A stretch of DNA of 64,000 bases from Ignavibacteria bacterium UBA7675. GTDB lineage: Bacteria > Bacteroidota > Ignavibacteria > Kapaibacteriales > UB7675. Location: positions 38,836 through 102,835 of the forward strand of contig DLHF01000071.1 in assembly GCA_002483085.1 (NCBI GenBank), read 5' to 3'. The translations under genes and the position numbers were made by a program. Shown in pieces: positions 45,300 through 53,295 of this stretch (position 1 is the first letter of the stretch; each line of letters opens with the position of its first letter). The notes below the pieces were generated by a model. That model had not been told where the DNA came from. It was given only the letters and a program-made list of their open reading frames with translations, and searched no databases.

Positions 45300-45779
45300 A
45301 TGAAGACACTCTACCTTGTACGGCATGGTATAGCCGAGTCATTTTCTCCGACCGGACAAGATTCCGGCAGGCATCTTACCCCCACCGGACGCAGCCAAGT
45401 AGAAGCAGTGGGCACTTGGCTCTGCAATCGCTCGATCCAACCTTCGCTCGTAATTTCCAGTACGTTTACTCGTGCGATGGAAACCGCAGATATACTTGCT
45501 CGCCAGATGCACTACCCCAACACAATCGACCGGGATAAACGCCTTATTCCCTCGGCTCCCCTTCAGGAACTTCAAGCTATTATTACGGAGTTTCGCGAAG
45601 TAGATGTGCTCATGCTGGTAGGGCACGAACCCTGGATGAGCGGAGCAGCCAGTGCGCTTATTACTAATGCGGCTGCTCGCATTTCGTTCCAGCCCGGAAG
45701 TGTGTGCTGTATCTCCATCGAACGCTCTTATCCCGCTGGCGGCAGTCTGCTGTGGTTCCTGCCGCCCGGTATTCTCTAA
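45300..45779 (+). CDS. sixA: SixA-type phosphohistidine phosphatase
   Basis: 159 residues of the histidine phosphatase superfamily. The RHG nucleophile motif occurs at the N-terminus (MKTLYLVRHGIAE, His 9), followed by RHLTPTGRSQVEAVGTWL, SSTFTRAMETADILA, and the second catalytic His in VLMLVGHEPWMSG. The short length and LTPTGRSQ phrase are typical of SixA, which removes phosphate from phosphohistidine in relay or PTS proteins. GGAG lies seven bases upstream and the PASTA gene directly before it. Confidence 0.88.
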   Translation: MKTLYLVRHGIAESFSPTGQDSGRHLTPTGRSQVEAVGTWLCNRSIQPSLVISSTFTRAMETADILARQMHYPNTIDRDKRLIPSAPLQELQAIITEFREVDVLMLVGHEPWMSGAASALITNAAARISFQPGSVCCISIERSYPAGGSLLWFLPPGIL

Positions 45780-45798
45780 TGCTCATTTCCGCATGTGC

Positions 45799-46092
45799 TT
45801 ATTTGCGGGGCAGTTGCTCTGCTGTATAGCCCGCTTGCGACAATGCCGCCTGCACAAGCTCCGGTGCCATGCTGCCGTACACACTCAGCACGCGATCAAC
45901 ATCCTGTAAATCCACATTCCAGCGCTCTACACCTTCGATGCGATCAAGAAACGGCTCTACGGTCTGCACACAGGCTCCGCAGCGCAGATTAGTCTTAAAC
46001 TGCATCATCGAATCGCCCTCGGGCATATCGGCATTGAGCTCCTGATTGTCGCCGCCGCCAACTCCCATTTTATTCAAAAGATTTTTCAGCAT
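45799..46092 (-). CDS. Heavy-metal-associated (HMA-like) CXXC protein
   Basis: 97 residues. An HMA-like ferredoxin fold from about residue 30: MQFKTNLRCGACVQTVEPFL with the metal-binding CGAC, then EGVERWNVDLQDVDRVLSV and LVQAALSQAGYTAEQLP. A 28-residue acidic, Gly-rich N-terminal extension precedes it. It looks like a copper chaperone or sensor domain. GGAG lies seven bases upstream of ATG 46092. The copper ATPase lies about 4 kb away on the same strand, so the pairing is plausible but not proven. Confidence 0.8.
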   Translation of the reverse strand: MLKNLLNKMGVGGGDNQELNADMPEGDSMMQFKTNLRCGACVQTVEPFLDRIEGVERWNVDLQDVDRVLSVYGSMAPELVQAALSQAGYTAEQLPRK

Positions 46093-46200
46093 GTTGTTCT
46101 CCGTTAAAATGTATTTACTCTATTCTAATATACTACTGTAGATGAATACGTTGTTCCATTGTAAAAACGAGTTTGGGCATACACCTCTTTCCCGTGATTA

Positions 46201-46285
46201 GTCGCTTCTGTCTCTGCCCTTGCTTTGGTCTCTGCACCGCGCGCAGCACTGCCGCGTGGTCTTGCATCCCCATCCGCATTGGCAT
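46201..46285 (+). repeat. Interspersed intergenic repeat, copy C
   Basis: In the 204-base gap between the beta-CASP hydrolase and the HMA-like gene. It has GTCTCTGCCCTTGC, the core GGTCTCTGCACCGCGC, then ACTGCCGCGTGGTC and ATCCGCATTGGCAT. Confidence 0.75.
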
Positions 46286-46296
46286 AGTGTCTGTAA

Positions 46297-47664
46297 TTAC
46301 GAGTCGATGAGATACGTATCGAAAAGGCGTGGCACAATAGCCTCCCATTGAAAGCGTTCGCGCAGCTTTACTCGAAGTGCGTCGGCAGCCTGAGGTTCGC
46401 CGTGCACAATAAATGTGTGAGCCGGTGGCTTCTCAAGCTCCGAGAGCCAATCTATCAGCTCCCGCTGGTCGGCGTGAGCCGAGAGCGAGCGTATAGCGCA
46501 AACACGAGCCTGCACGCGATAAAACGCCCCGTGAATTTTCACTTCGTGCACTCCGTCCATCAGTTGGCGACCGCGTGTACCTTCAGCCTGATATCCCACA
46601 AGTAGTACTGTCGAGCGCTCGTCCTCTAATCGCTCCTTGAGGTAATGCAGCACTCTTCCGCCTGTAGCCATACCGCTTCCAGCAATCACAATACAACTCG
46701 CCTTGCTGCGCAGAAGTTCTATCGTTTCCCTGAACTTGCGGATCATTCGCACTTCGCTCCACATTGCATCGCTTTCGCTGTCTGGCAGTGTATGCCATGT
46801 GGGAAACGAGCGCATGATCTCCGTAGCTTGTAGCCCCATCGGACTGTCTAAATAGATTGGTATGTCGGGAATGGCATTACTGTGGCGCAATCTGTGGAGC
46901 AGCACCATCAGTTCCTGCGCACGCCCCACAGCAAAGCTCGGGATAATAAGCATTCCACCACGCCGATACGTATCGCGCACAATGTCCGCAAGCACCGCCG
47001 CCGGGTCATCGGCTGGATGCAATCTGTCGCCATAGGTCGATTCTACAACGAGCACATCTGCTTGCTTTGGCCGCTGTGGATTCTCCAAGAACAGCGCCCC
47101 AGTCCGGCCCACGTCACCGGAGAACACAATAGTACGACCTTTCCAGTCAAGCTCTATAAAGGCAGAACCGAGAATATGTCCGTTGCGCTCGTACCTAAAG
47201 CGTATGCCATCGCCAATGTCTATCCACTCGTTGTCATCGCGCACTACAAAGTGCCGTAGCGTTGTTTCTACGTCATCGGTCGTGTACAAAGGCAAAGCTG
47301 GCGCATGGCGCGAAAAGCCCATCTCATTAGCAAGCTCGGCTTCCTCTTCCTGAAGAGCTGCACTGTCGCGCAGAATAAGCTCAGCCAGTGCTCGCGTGGG
47401 CGGAGTAGCAAAGATTCGCCCAGCAAAGCCATGGCGCAGCAACAACGGCAAATAGCCCGAGTGGTCGAGATGCGCATGAGTGAGAATAACCGCCTTCAGC
47501 GAGGGCATGTCTATGGCAAGCGGCTCGCGGTTGAGCAAACGCAGCGATTTTACACCCTGAAACAGACCGCAGTCTACCAGCACTGCACTGCTTTCGTCCT
47601 GTACCAAATATTTCGATCCGGTCACTGTACCGGCACCGCCGAGAAAACGTATTGTTGTACCCAC
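46297..47664 (-). CDS. Beta-CASP metallo-beta-lactamase-fold hydrolase (RNA-processing type)
   Basis: 455 residues starting at a GTG (47664) with GAGGAAAAGCA upstream. MBL motifs: RFLGGAGTVTGSKYLV, LTHAHLDHSGYLPLLL (HxHxDH), GHILGSAF, VFSGDVGRTGALFLENP. Beta-CASP motifs: VVESTYGDRLHP, IIPSFAVGRAQELMVLL, IVIAGSGMATGGRVLHYL, LVGYQAEGTRGRQLMDG, ARVCAIRSLSAHADQRELIDW, and the final HGEPQAADALR. It belongs to the CPSF-like bacterial/archaeal group that cleaves RNA. The bacterial members' targets are poorly known. It is 43 bases after the ATP-cone nuclease gene, on the same strand. Confidence 0.9.
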   Translation of the reverse strand: MGTTIRFLGGAGTVTGSKYLVQDESSAVLVDCGLFQGVKSLRLLNREPLAIDMPSLKAVILTHAHLDHSGYLPLLLRHGFAGRIFATPPTRALAELILRDSAALQEEEAELANEMGFSRHAPALPLYTTDDVETTLRHFVVRDDNEWIDIGDGIRFRYERNGHILGSAFIELDWKGRTIVFSGDVGRTGALFLENPQRPKQADVLVVESTYGDRLHPADDPAAVLADIVRDTYRRGGMLIIPSFAVGRAQELMVLLHRLRHSNAIPDIPIYLDSPMGLQATEIMRSFPTWHTLPDSESDAMWSEVRMIRKFRETIELLRSKASCIVIAGSGMATGGRVLHYLKERLEDERSTVLLVGYQAEGTRGRQLMDGVHEVKIHGAFYRVQARVCAIRSLSAHADQRELIDWLSELEKPPAHTFIVHGEPQAADALRVKLRERFQWEAIVPRLFDTYLIDS

Positions 47665-47707
47665 TGCTTTTCCTCTCCGCTATTGGCTGCAAAATGTTGA
47701 GCAAACG

Positions 47708-48553
47708 CTACCGACCATTCATCATGCTTTCGATCTCTTTGTGTATTTCCTGCATTTTCGTATCACTGATATTGCATTGCTTCAGAATATCGGGATAGGT
47801 AAGGACATCGCTGTACAAAATAACGCCCTCCTGTAAAAGCTGTCGCTTCTGCGAAAGAGTCAGGCTGATAAGCGATGTAACAGGATACAGATGCAAGCGC
47901 TCGATGCGTTCCTGCAAGCTGTTGTGAGTAGGAAATCCCCACGCCATGAGGTGCAATCCCACACAAGTGCCAAAAGCGATAGCATCAGTAGAAAATTTTG
48001 TATTGGTAATCAGCCAGGCTTCCACAGGTATATCGCGAAGCTCTGGCGTGCTTGCGTACCTGCGGCGAATATCGTCGAAACGCGCCGACACATACATGGC
48101 GGTTTTGACATCCGATTTTTCACCGGGTCGGTTGTGGTACTTGCACTCGGCCATCGCGTGTATGTGCTCCATCTCTGCAAGCACATCTACTTCGTGGCGT
48201 ACACACTGGCCCGACACCACCACACCTACCTGCACGCGATAGCCATCAGCGCGAAACAACGCGCCCACAAGTCGCTCAAATGGATAGCCGCTCGGCCCCA
48301 ATTCCATAAGCGCCTGCTTGAGCCTGTAGCGCGTGGCAACAGGACGTGATTCGCGCTTAAGCACGCGATAAGCAAGCCTGTAAATATCCTTTGTGGCCAT
48401 TCCTTCGCGAATAGAACCCATCACAATGTCCATTATCCGCTCTATGCTGCGCTCATCAGCACCGGATTTCCGCAATGATGTGCGGAGCTTCGCTGGCTGG
48501 AATGGCTCGGTCTCGCCACCTGCCTTGCGTACAAATACACCTTTAGACGACAC
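47708..48553 (-). CDS. ATP-cone domain fused to a Mrr-like restriction endonuclease-fold domain
   Basis: About 281 residues from a GTG at 48553, with AAAGG seven bases upstream. An ATP-cone (about 5-90: VFVRKAGGETEPFQPAKLRT, SIERIMDIVMGSIREG, DIYRLAYRVLKRE) is followed by a PD-(D/E)xK nuclease-like region: PFERLVGALFRADGYRVQVG, HEVDVLAEMEHIHAMAECKY with the Asp, Glu and Lys in place, then FDDIRRRYASTPELRDI. The C-terminal 90 residues are helical. ATP-cones sense ATP or dATP and are best known from ribonucleotide reductase and NrdR, so a nucleotide-controlled nuclease is inferred. The frame is open 42 codons upstream, but that part is repeat copy D. The beta-CASP hydrolase gene follows at 43 bases. 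Confidence 0.8.
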   Translation of the reverse strand: MSSKGVFVRKAGGETEPFQPAKLRTSLRKSGADERSIERIMDIVMGSIREGMATKDIYRLAYRVLKRESRPVATRYRLKQALMELGPSGYPFERLVGALFRADGYRVQVGVVVSGQCVRHEVDVLAEMEHIHAMAECKYHNRPGEKSDVKTAMYVSARFDDIRRRYASTPELRDIPVEAWLITNTKFSTDAIAFGTCVGLHLMAWGFPTHNSLQERIERLHLYPVTSLISLTLSQKRQLLQEGVILYSDVLTYPDILKQCNISDTKMQEIHKEIESMMNGR

Positions 48554-48642
48554 TCTGCACCTTTCTGTCAGAGAAAAAGTTTCGCAATATACACGCGGTT
48601 GTGGCTTGCACCACGGTGCTGCACAAAATACTGAAGTTGTTG

Positions 48643-48730
48643 AACATTCGGCCTTTGCCCTCGCGTTTGGTCGTTGCACCGCGCTGCACCGCCGCCACGT
48701 GGTCGTTCGACCTTTACCGCATTATTCGCC
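48643..48730 (+). repeat. Interspersed intergenic repeat, copy D
   Basis: Between the DUF3347 lipoprotein and the ATP-cone nuclease. It has CGGCCTTTGCCCTCGC, the core GGTCGTTGCACCGCGCTGCA, then CCGCCACGTGGTCGTTCG and ACCTTTACCGCAT. On the opposite strand it creates a false upstream extension of the nuclease reading frame. Confidence 0.75.
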
Positions 48731-48736
48731 GTGCGA

Positions 48737-49306
48737 TCAGAAATTCAGCGTGTCTTCCACTGCACCACAATGCAACATTTTATCGCCGAAGTAGGGATTG
48801 TTTACTTCGTCCTCACCAGCAAGCCAAGAAGCGCCCTGGTCGTTGAGTGCCATCGGGCAATGCTGTCTGTACACCGTTGCGCCTTGCAGCCCAATGGCAT
48901 GCGTCGCGGCTTCCATTGCCGAAGAAAGGCTGGCAAAGGCTTCGCGCTGTTTTTCTATATCGCCTGTTGCAACAATGTCGCCAGCAGCGGTTTTCATCGC
49001 TTGCATCTGCTTTTCCCACTCAGCTCGCTCTTCTGCTGTAAGCGCCGACATATCAAAAGTCAGTTCGTTCAGCAGCTCGCTGGCATTCGTCTTTGCAGTT
49101 GCTGCATCAGACTTCACAAGAGCATCCTTTACACCGAGATACTCCTTGTACACCTCGGTAAGCTCTTTGCGCGCAGTTTCGTCTGCCAAGTGTTGCTCGT
49201 GCTGTGCTGCTGCCATGCCACTCTGGCCTTCGTTTGCTTTATCGCTGCTACAGGAGCTCAATATCAGCGAACCCGAAAGCAGAAATAGGGAAAACATGCT
49301 TTTCAT
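48737..49306 (-). CDS. DUF3347-domain lipoprotein (predicted periplasmic copper protein)
   Basis: 189 residues. Lipoprotein signal MKSMFSLFLLSGSLILSSC. The mature helical part has the DUF3347 pattern: LTEVYKEYLGVKDALVKSDA, then REAFASLSSAMEAATHAIGL and the metal-site-like YRQHCPMALNDQGASWLAGE and NNPYFGDKMLHCG with Cys, His and Met ligands. DUF3347 also occurs at the C-terminus of CusB-type efflux adaptors. As a stand-alone lipoprotein it probably binds copper in the periplasm (inference). TGGAG lies seven bases before ATG 49306. It follows the DUF2231 and copA genes on the same strand, which supports a copper role. Confidence 0.85.
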   Translation of the reverse strand: MKSMFSLFLLSGSLILSSCSSDKANEGQSGMAAAQHEQHLADETARKELTEVYKEYLGVKDALVKSDAATAKTNASELLNELTFDMSALTAEERAEWEKQMQAMKTAAGDIVATGDIEKQREAFASLSSAMEAATHAIGLQGATVYRQHCPMALNDQGASWLAGEDEVNNPYFGDKMLHCGAVEDTLNF

Positions 49307-49453
49307 ACAATCTCCATATTAGTAAGGATAGTAAGTAAGTAATAAATACAACATAATATGCCCATCTCGGACAATACTCTTTTGTCAACCTGCCAATAGC
49401 GCTTTGGCTACAACCAGAAACTCTCGCTACGATCAGGCCAGGACTGTTGACGC

Positions 49454-49978
49454 TTATTGCGGAAGGCGCTGCTGTTCTGCCCCGCTCTTTGTCTGCGAGC
49501 GCACAGGCTTTACACCAGCACCGTGTTCATAGACAAGTACACCGCCCATGTGCGCCGTGTACACAACAAGCCACGCTGCTACGAGATGTGCACTAAGCAG
49601 AAGCCAGGATTCCCCTGCCGACATTTTTTTACGCCGAATGAAATACCACAGAAATACCACATAAAAGAGCGAGAGCGTGTAGTAGGCCAAGTTTTGATGC
49701 ACCTCAAACACGTCGCGAAAGTTTCCGCCGGTAATCTGCTCATCTACCTGAAAAAGCCCTGTCGTGACGGCTGCTGCTAGCCCAAACAGCCCGATGGCAC
49801 CATTCCACAAATACAGCGTGCGGAAGACCTCGCGCTTTGTAAGCATAAGTAGTATATAGAATACTGTCGCCGCTATGAGCATAGCTACCGGAAAATGAAT
49901 AGCAAAGGCGTGAGCTGATACCATAATGCAAACCAGAGTGGACAATACGCAAAATGCAAAGATACGAAACAGCACCAT
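49454..49978 (-). CDS. DUF2231-type membrane protein
   Basis: 174 residues with five hydrophobic segments: RIFAFCVLSTLVCIM, FPVAMLIAATVFYILLML, LWNGAIGLFGLAAAVTTGLF, LAYYTLSLFYVVFLWYFI and LLLSAHLVAAWLVVYTAHM. The His-rich first loop (VSAHAFAIHFPVAM) and the glycine/His motif near the end (AHMGGVLVYEHGAG) fit DUF2231, a family of small membrane proteins with possible heme or metal ligands. Function is unknown. It lies between copA and the DUF3347 lipoprotein on the same strand. Confidence 0.75.
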   Translation of the reverse strand: MVLFRIFAFCVLSTLVCIMVSAHAFAIHFPVAMLIAATVFYILLMLTKREVFRTLYLWNGAIGLFGLAAAVTTGLFQVDEQITGGNFRDVFEVHQNLAYYTLSLFYVVFLWYFIRRKKMSAGESWLLLSAHLVAAWLVVYTAHMGGVLVYEHGAGVKPVRSQTKSGAEQQRLPQ

Positions 49979-50025
49979 TGGCAGTCAAAATCTGGCGGTG
50001 GAAACTCTTCTTAGAAGAAGAGGTT

Positions 50026-52311
50026 CTACAGGCGAATGCGCTTTAGACGCAAGCTATTGCTCACCACCGACACCGAGCTCATCGCCATTGCAGCGCCGGC
50101 AATCATGGGATCGAGCATAAAGCCAAACAGCGGATACAGCACTCCTGCCGCTACAGGTATGCCAACGACATTGTAAATAAAAGCCCAAAACAAGTTCATC
50201 CGTATGGTCTTCACTGTTGCTGTAGACAAGCGCAGCGCCGAAGCTATCTGCCGCAGATCGGAGCGCATAAGCGTAACATCGGCTACTTCCATCGCAACAT
50301 CGGTGCCACGCCCCATAGCGATACCTACATCTGCAAGCGCAAGAGCCTGCGAATCGTTGATGCCATCGCCTGCCATTGCTACAATTTTTCCACGCGCCTG
50401 CAACTGCCGTATGTATTCTTCTTTGTCGCGTGGGAGAGCACGAGCGCGGAATAAACTGATACCGACCTGGTCAGCTACGACTTGTGCAGTCTGCTGGTTG
50501 TCGCCTGTAAGCAAGTGTACTTCCACACCAAGCGAACGCAAGTCGGCAACTGCCGCCGCCGATGTGTCGCGCAGCATGTCGGCTATGGCAATCACACAGA
50601 ACACCACAGTTCCGTATGAACAGAAGACTATTGTTTTTGCCTGCAATGCAAGCGCGTCGGCTCGGCTGGTAAGTTCGTCGGGCAGAGATACGCCATGCTC
50701 TTCCATCAGTTCCTTATTACCTATCACATAGCCTACGCCCGACACCGAAGCAGTCACACCGCGACCGGGCACACTTTCGAGGTTTTGCACATCGAGCGCC
50801 ACGAGTTCGTGGTTCTGGCCCAGCCACCGCACCACAGCATCGGCAAGCGGATGCTCGGAAAGCGATTCGATAGAAGCAACAACACTGGCGAGCAATGGCT
50901 GCTCGGCTTTTGAAACACTCCACTGTATATCTGTTACTTCCGGTCGACCCCGCGTCAGCGTTCCGGTTTTGTCGAGGACCACATCAGTAACGGCACGGGC
51001 GCGTTCGAGGCTTTCGGCATTGCGGATGAGAATACCAGCTTCCGCCCCCTTGCCCACACCAGTAATAATAGCTGTGGGTGTTGCCAGCCCCAGCGCGCAC
51101 GGGCAGGCAATCACCAAGACGCTTATCATGGCTACCAATGCTTGCGAAAAGGCGTGCTCGGCTCCGAGCACCATCCACACAACAAAGGTAAGAATCGCTA
51201 TCGCTATCACCACCGGCACAAAGACTCCGGCTATCTTGTCGGCGAGTTTCTGGATGGGAGCTTTGCTGGCCTGGGCTTCGCGAACAGCGCGGATAATCTG
51301 CCCGAGCACAGTAGCAGCTCCGATCTTTTCGGCAGTGAAGCGAAAACTTCCTTTCTGGTTTACAGTGCCTGCATACACCTGCTCACCCGGATATTTTTCC
51401 ACAGGCACTGGCTCGCCCGTCATCATGCTCTCGTCCACCGACGACGAACCATGTACAACAATTCCGTCTACGGCAATGCGCTCGCCTGGCCGCACAACAA
51501 CAATATCGCCAACCTGCACGTGCTCTACGGCGACGTCTTCCTCTGCACCACCATCGCGCACAATGCGCACGGTGCGTACCTGCAGGCCAACAAGGGCTCG
51601 AATAGCCGAACCAGTGCGCGTTTTCGCCCCCTCTTCTAAAAGCCGCCCCAAAAGAATAAGCGCAATGATCACTGCTGCCGCTTCGTAATACACATGGGGA
51701 TGCAGGCCGCGAGCGTGGAAAAACTGCGGATATACGGTATTGAACACGCTGAAAACAAAAGCAATACCGGTGCTCAGTGCAACCAATGTATCCATCGTTG
51801 CGGCGCCGTGAAGCGCCTGGCGAAATGCGTTGATGAAAAATTCTTTGCCAGCCCACAGTAAAACAGGAGTTGTAAGCACAAGCATGATCCATGCAGCACC
51901 CGGCATTGTGTGCAGAAACATGCCGATGATAAACACAGGAGTTGCCAGGGCTATGGCAATCACTGTCCTGCGCTTGAGCACAGCATAGTGCTCCTGCTCC
52001 CGCCTTTCCATGTCTTCGCGTGCGGTATCGACGTCGGGCTGTAGGCTGTAGCCCACCGCATCTACCGAGTGTTCAAGTGCGTCGATAGAGACATCGGCAG
52101 GGCTGTACTCTACTTCTGCTGTCTTCCCAGCATAGTTCACCGCCGCACGCCGCACTCCTTTTTGTCCAGCCAATGCTTTTTCCACTGTAGCAGCACATCC
52201 AGCACAGCTCATGCCCTCTACCACAAAGCGCGCGGTAGCCACGCCTCCGCCATTGCTTTTAGCTGGTTCGTGCTCCCGCGCAGTGTGCCGTGGTGTTTCT
52301 ATAGCATTCAT
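50026..52311 (-). CDS. copA: Copper-translocating P1B-type ATPase
   Basis: About 761 residues from ATG 52311, with GAGGA eight bases upstream. One N-terminal HMA domain (about 25-95, GMSCAGCAATVEKALAGQKG, CXXC at 36/39), eight membrane helices, the CPC transport motif in ISVLVIACPCALGLATPTA, phosphorylation motif DKTGTLTRG, HP motif in SLSEHPLADAVV, hinge GDGINDSQALALADVGIAMG, and the TGEP loop MMTGEPVPVE. The CPC plus GMSCAGC pattern indicates Cu+ export from the cytoplasm. The next gene upstream on the same strand encodes an AraC-type regulator with its own CXXC site. A 22-codon upstream extension is not supported by a ribosome site. Confidence 0.95.
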   Translation of the reverse strand: MNAIETPRHTAREHEPAKSNGGGVATARFVVEGMSCAGCAATVEKALAGQKGVRRAAVNYAGKTAEVEYSPADVSIDALEHSVDAVGYSLQPDVDTAREDMERREQEHYAVLKRRTVIAIALATPVFIIGMFLHTMPGAAWIMLVLTTPVLLWAGKEFFINAFRQALHGAATMDTLVALSTGIAFVFSVFNTVYPQFFHARGLHPHVYYEAAAVIIALILLGRLLEEGAKTRTGSAIRALVGLQVRTVRIVRDGGAEEDVAVEHVQVGDIVVVRPGERIAVDGIVVHGSSSVDESMMTGEPVPVEKYPGEQVYAGTVNQKGSFRFTAEKIGAATVLGQIIRAVREAQASKAPIQKLADKIAGVFVPVVIAIAILTFVVWMVLGAEHAFSQALVAMISVLVIACPCALGLATPTAIITGVGKGAEAGILIRNAESLERARAVTDVVLDKTGTLTRGRPEVTDIQWSVSKAEQPLLASVVASIESLSEHPLADAVVRWLGQNHELVALDVQNLESVPGRGVTASVSGVGYVIGNKELMEEHGVSLPDELTSRADALALQAKTIVFCSYGTVVFCVIAIADMLRDTSAAAVADLRSLGVEVHLLTGDNQQTAQVVADQVGISLFRARALPRDKEEYIRQLQARGKIVAMAGDGINDSQALALADVGIAMGRGTDVAMEVADVTLMRSDLRQIASALRLSTATVKTIRMNLFWAFIYNVVGIPVAAGVLYPLFGFMLDPMIAGAAMAMSSVSVVSNSLRLKRIRL

Positions 52312-52456
52312 GTAGATATCCTCGCAGCAATTATCAGTATGTCTGTAGGTAGCAGGAGCTGTACGAGCCCGCTGCATCCATCGAGCACAAAATTACGCCC
52401 CTGCACTGCCGCAGGCGTTATACAATCCCAACAAAGGTTTACAGAATTAGAACGGG

Positions 52457-53044
52457 CTACCGGACGTGGTCAATCGGGCGGCGGTCGTGGATGTGGTGCA
52501 GTTTGTACTCTGTGGCAGAAACTCCCGCTACTTTTTTAAACTGCGACGATAAGTGCGCTACACTGCTGTAGCCAAGTGCATAAGCGATTTCGCTCAGCGT
52601 AAGCTCTCCATACGTCAGCAATTCTTTTACACGCTCAATTTTCTGCTGAATGATAAATTTTTCGAGGGTGATGCCTTCGTGCGAGGAAAAAAGCGAGCTC
52701 AAATAGTGGTAATCCATCCCCACTTCACCGGCGATGTAGTCGGAGAGCGTCACGCTCGCTATGCGCTCGGCGTCGCCGTACACCAACTCCACTATCGCCG
52801 TTTTGATCTTCTCAACAATCCGCGACCGACGGTCGTCCAATAGCTCGAACCCATCGCGCAGCAGTACCTCGCGAATGCTGTGCAGCATGGCGGCGTCAAC
52901 AGGCTCGATAGCTACTTCCCCAAGCGCAATGTCGCGCACGACAACTCCGAGCGCCACAAGCTCTTCGCGCACAACGCGTATGCAGCGGTCGCATACCATA
53001 TTTTTAATATGCAAAAGTATATGTTCTTCTGTGTGAATATCCAT
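52457..53044 (-). CDS. AraC-family regulator with N-terminal metal-binding (HMA-like) domain
   Basis: 195 residues. The N-terminal 75 residues look like an HMA fold: HILLHIKNMVCDRCIRVVRE with CXXC at 18/21, VVRDIALGEVAIEPVDAAML, REVLLRDGFELLDD. The C-terminal 105 residues are an AraC DNA-binding domain: SDYIAGEVGMDYHYLSSLFS and LTLSEIAYALGYSSVAHLSS, SQFKKVAGVSATEYK. It probably senses copper through the CXXC and controls the adjacent copA, whose start is 146 bases downstream on the same strand. This differs from the more common CueR and CsoR copper sensors. There is no strong ribosome site at ATG 53044. Confidence 0.85.
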   Translation of the reverse strand: MDIHTEEHILLHIKNMVCDRCIRVVREELVALGVVVRDIALGEVAIEPVDAAMLHSIREVLLRDGFELLDDRRSRIVEKIKTAIVELVYGDAERIASVTLSDYIAGEVGMDYHYLSSLFSSHEGITLEKFIIQQKIERVKELLTYGELTLSEIAYALGYSSVAHLSSQFKKVAGVSATEYKLHHIHDRRPIDHVR

Positions 53045-53065
53045 AGTACTACGCCAATATCAGTT

Positions 53066-53275
53066 GTACGCTTCGGCCTCTGCCCTCGCTTTTGTCTCCG
53101 CACCGCGCTGCACACCCGCCGCGTGGTAGTTCAGCCCGTCGTCCGCGTGTAGTGATTGCGATAACCGCAGTACAGAAAAAGCGAACAACAGAGGCCAACC
53201 ACGAACCGGATGTGCGACCGGCGACAGCGACCAACCGGGCGCCCGAGCGACGCCCGTGCCACATCACTTCCATAC
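53066..53275 (+). repeat. Interspersed intergenic repeat, long composite copy E
   Basis: Fills most of the 251-base gap between the AraC regulator and the Ig-repeat gene. It has CGGCCTCTGCCCTCGC, the core GTCTCCGCACCGCGCTGCA, CCGCCGCGTGGTAGTTC, then the second block TGCGACCGGCGACAGCGACC, GGGCGCCCGAGC and GACGCCCGTGCCACA shared with copies F and G. Confidence 0.8.
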
Positions 53276-53295
53276 CGCCCAGCATCAGATACTGT

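Noticed and set aside
50007..50027. CTCTTCTT/AGAAGAAGAG hairpin at the copA 3' end
   Set aside because: The stem is AT-rich, overlaps the stop codon region and has no T-run, so I do not call it a terminator.
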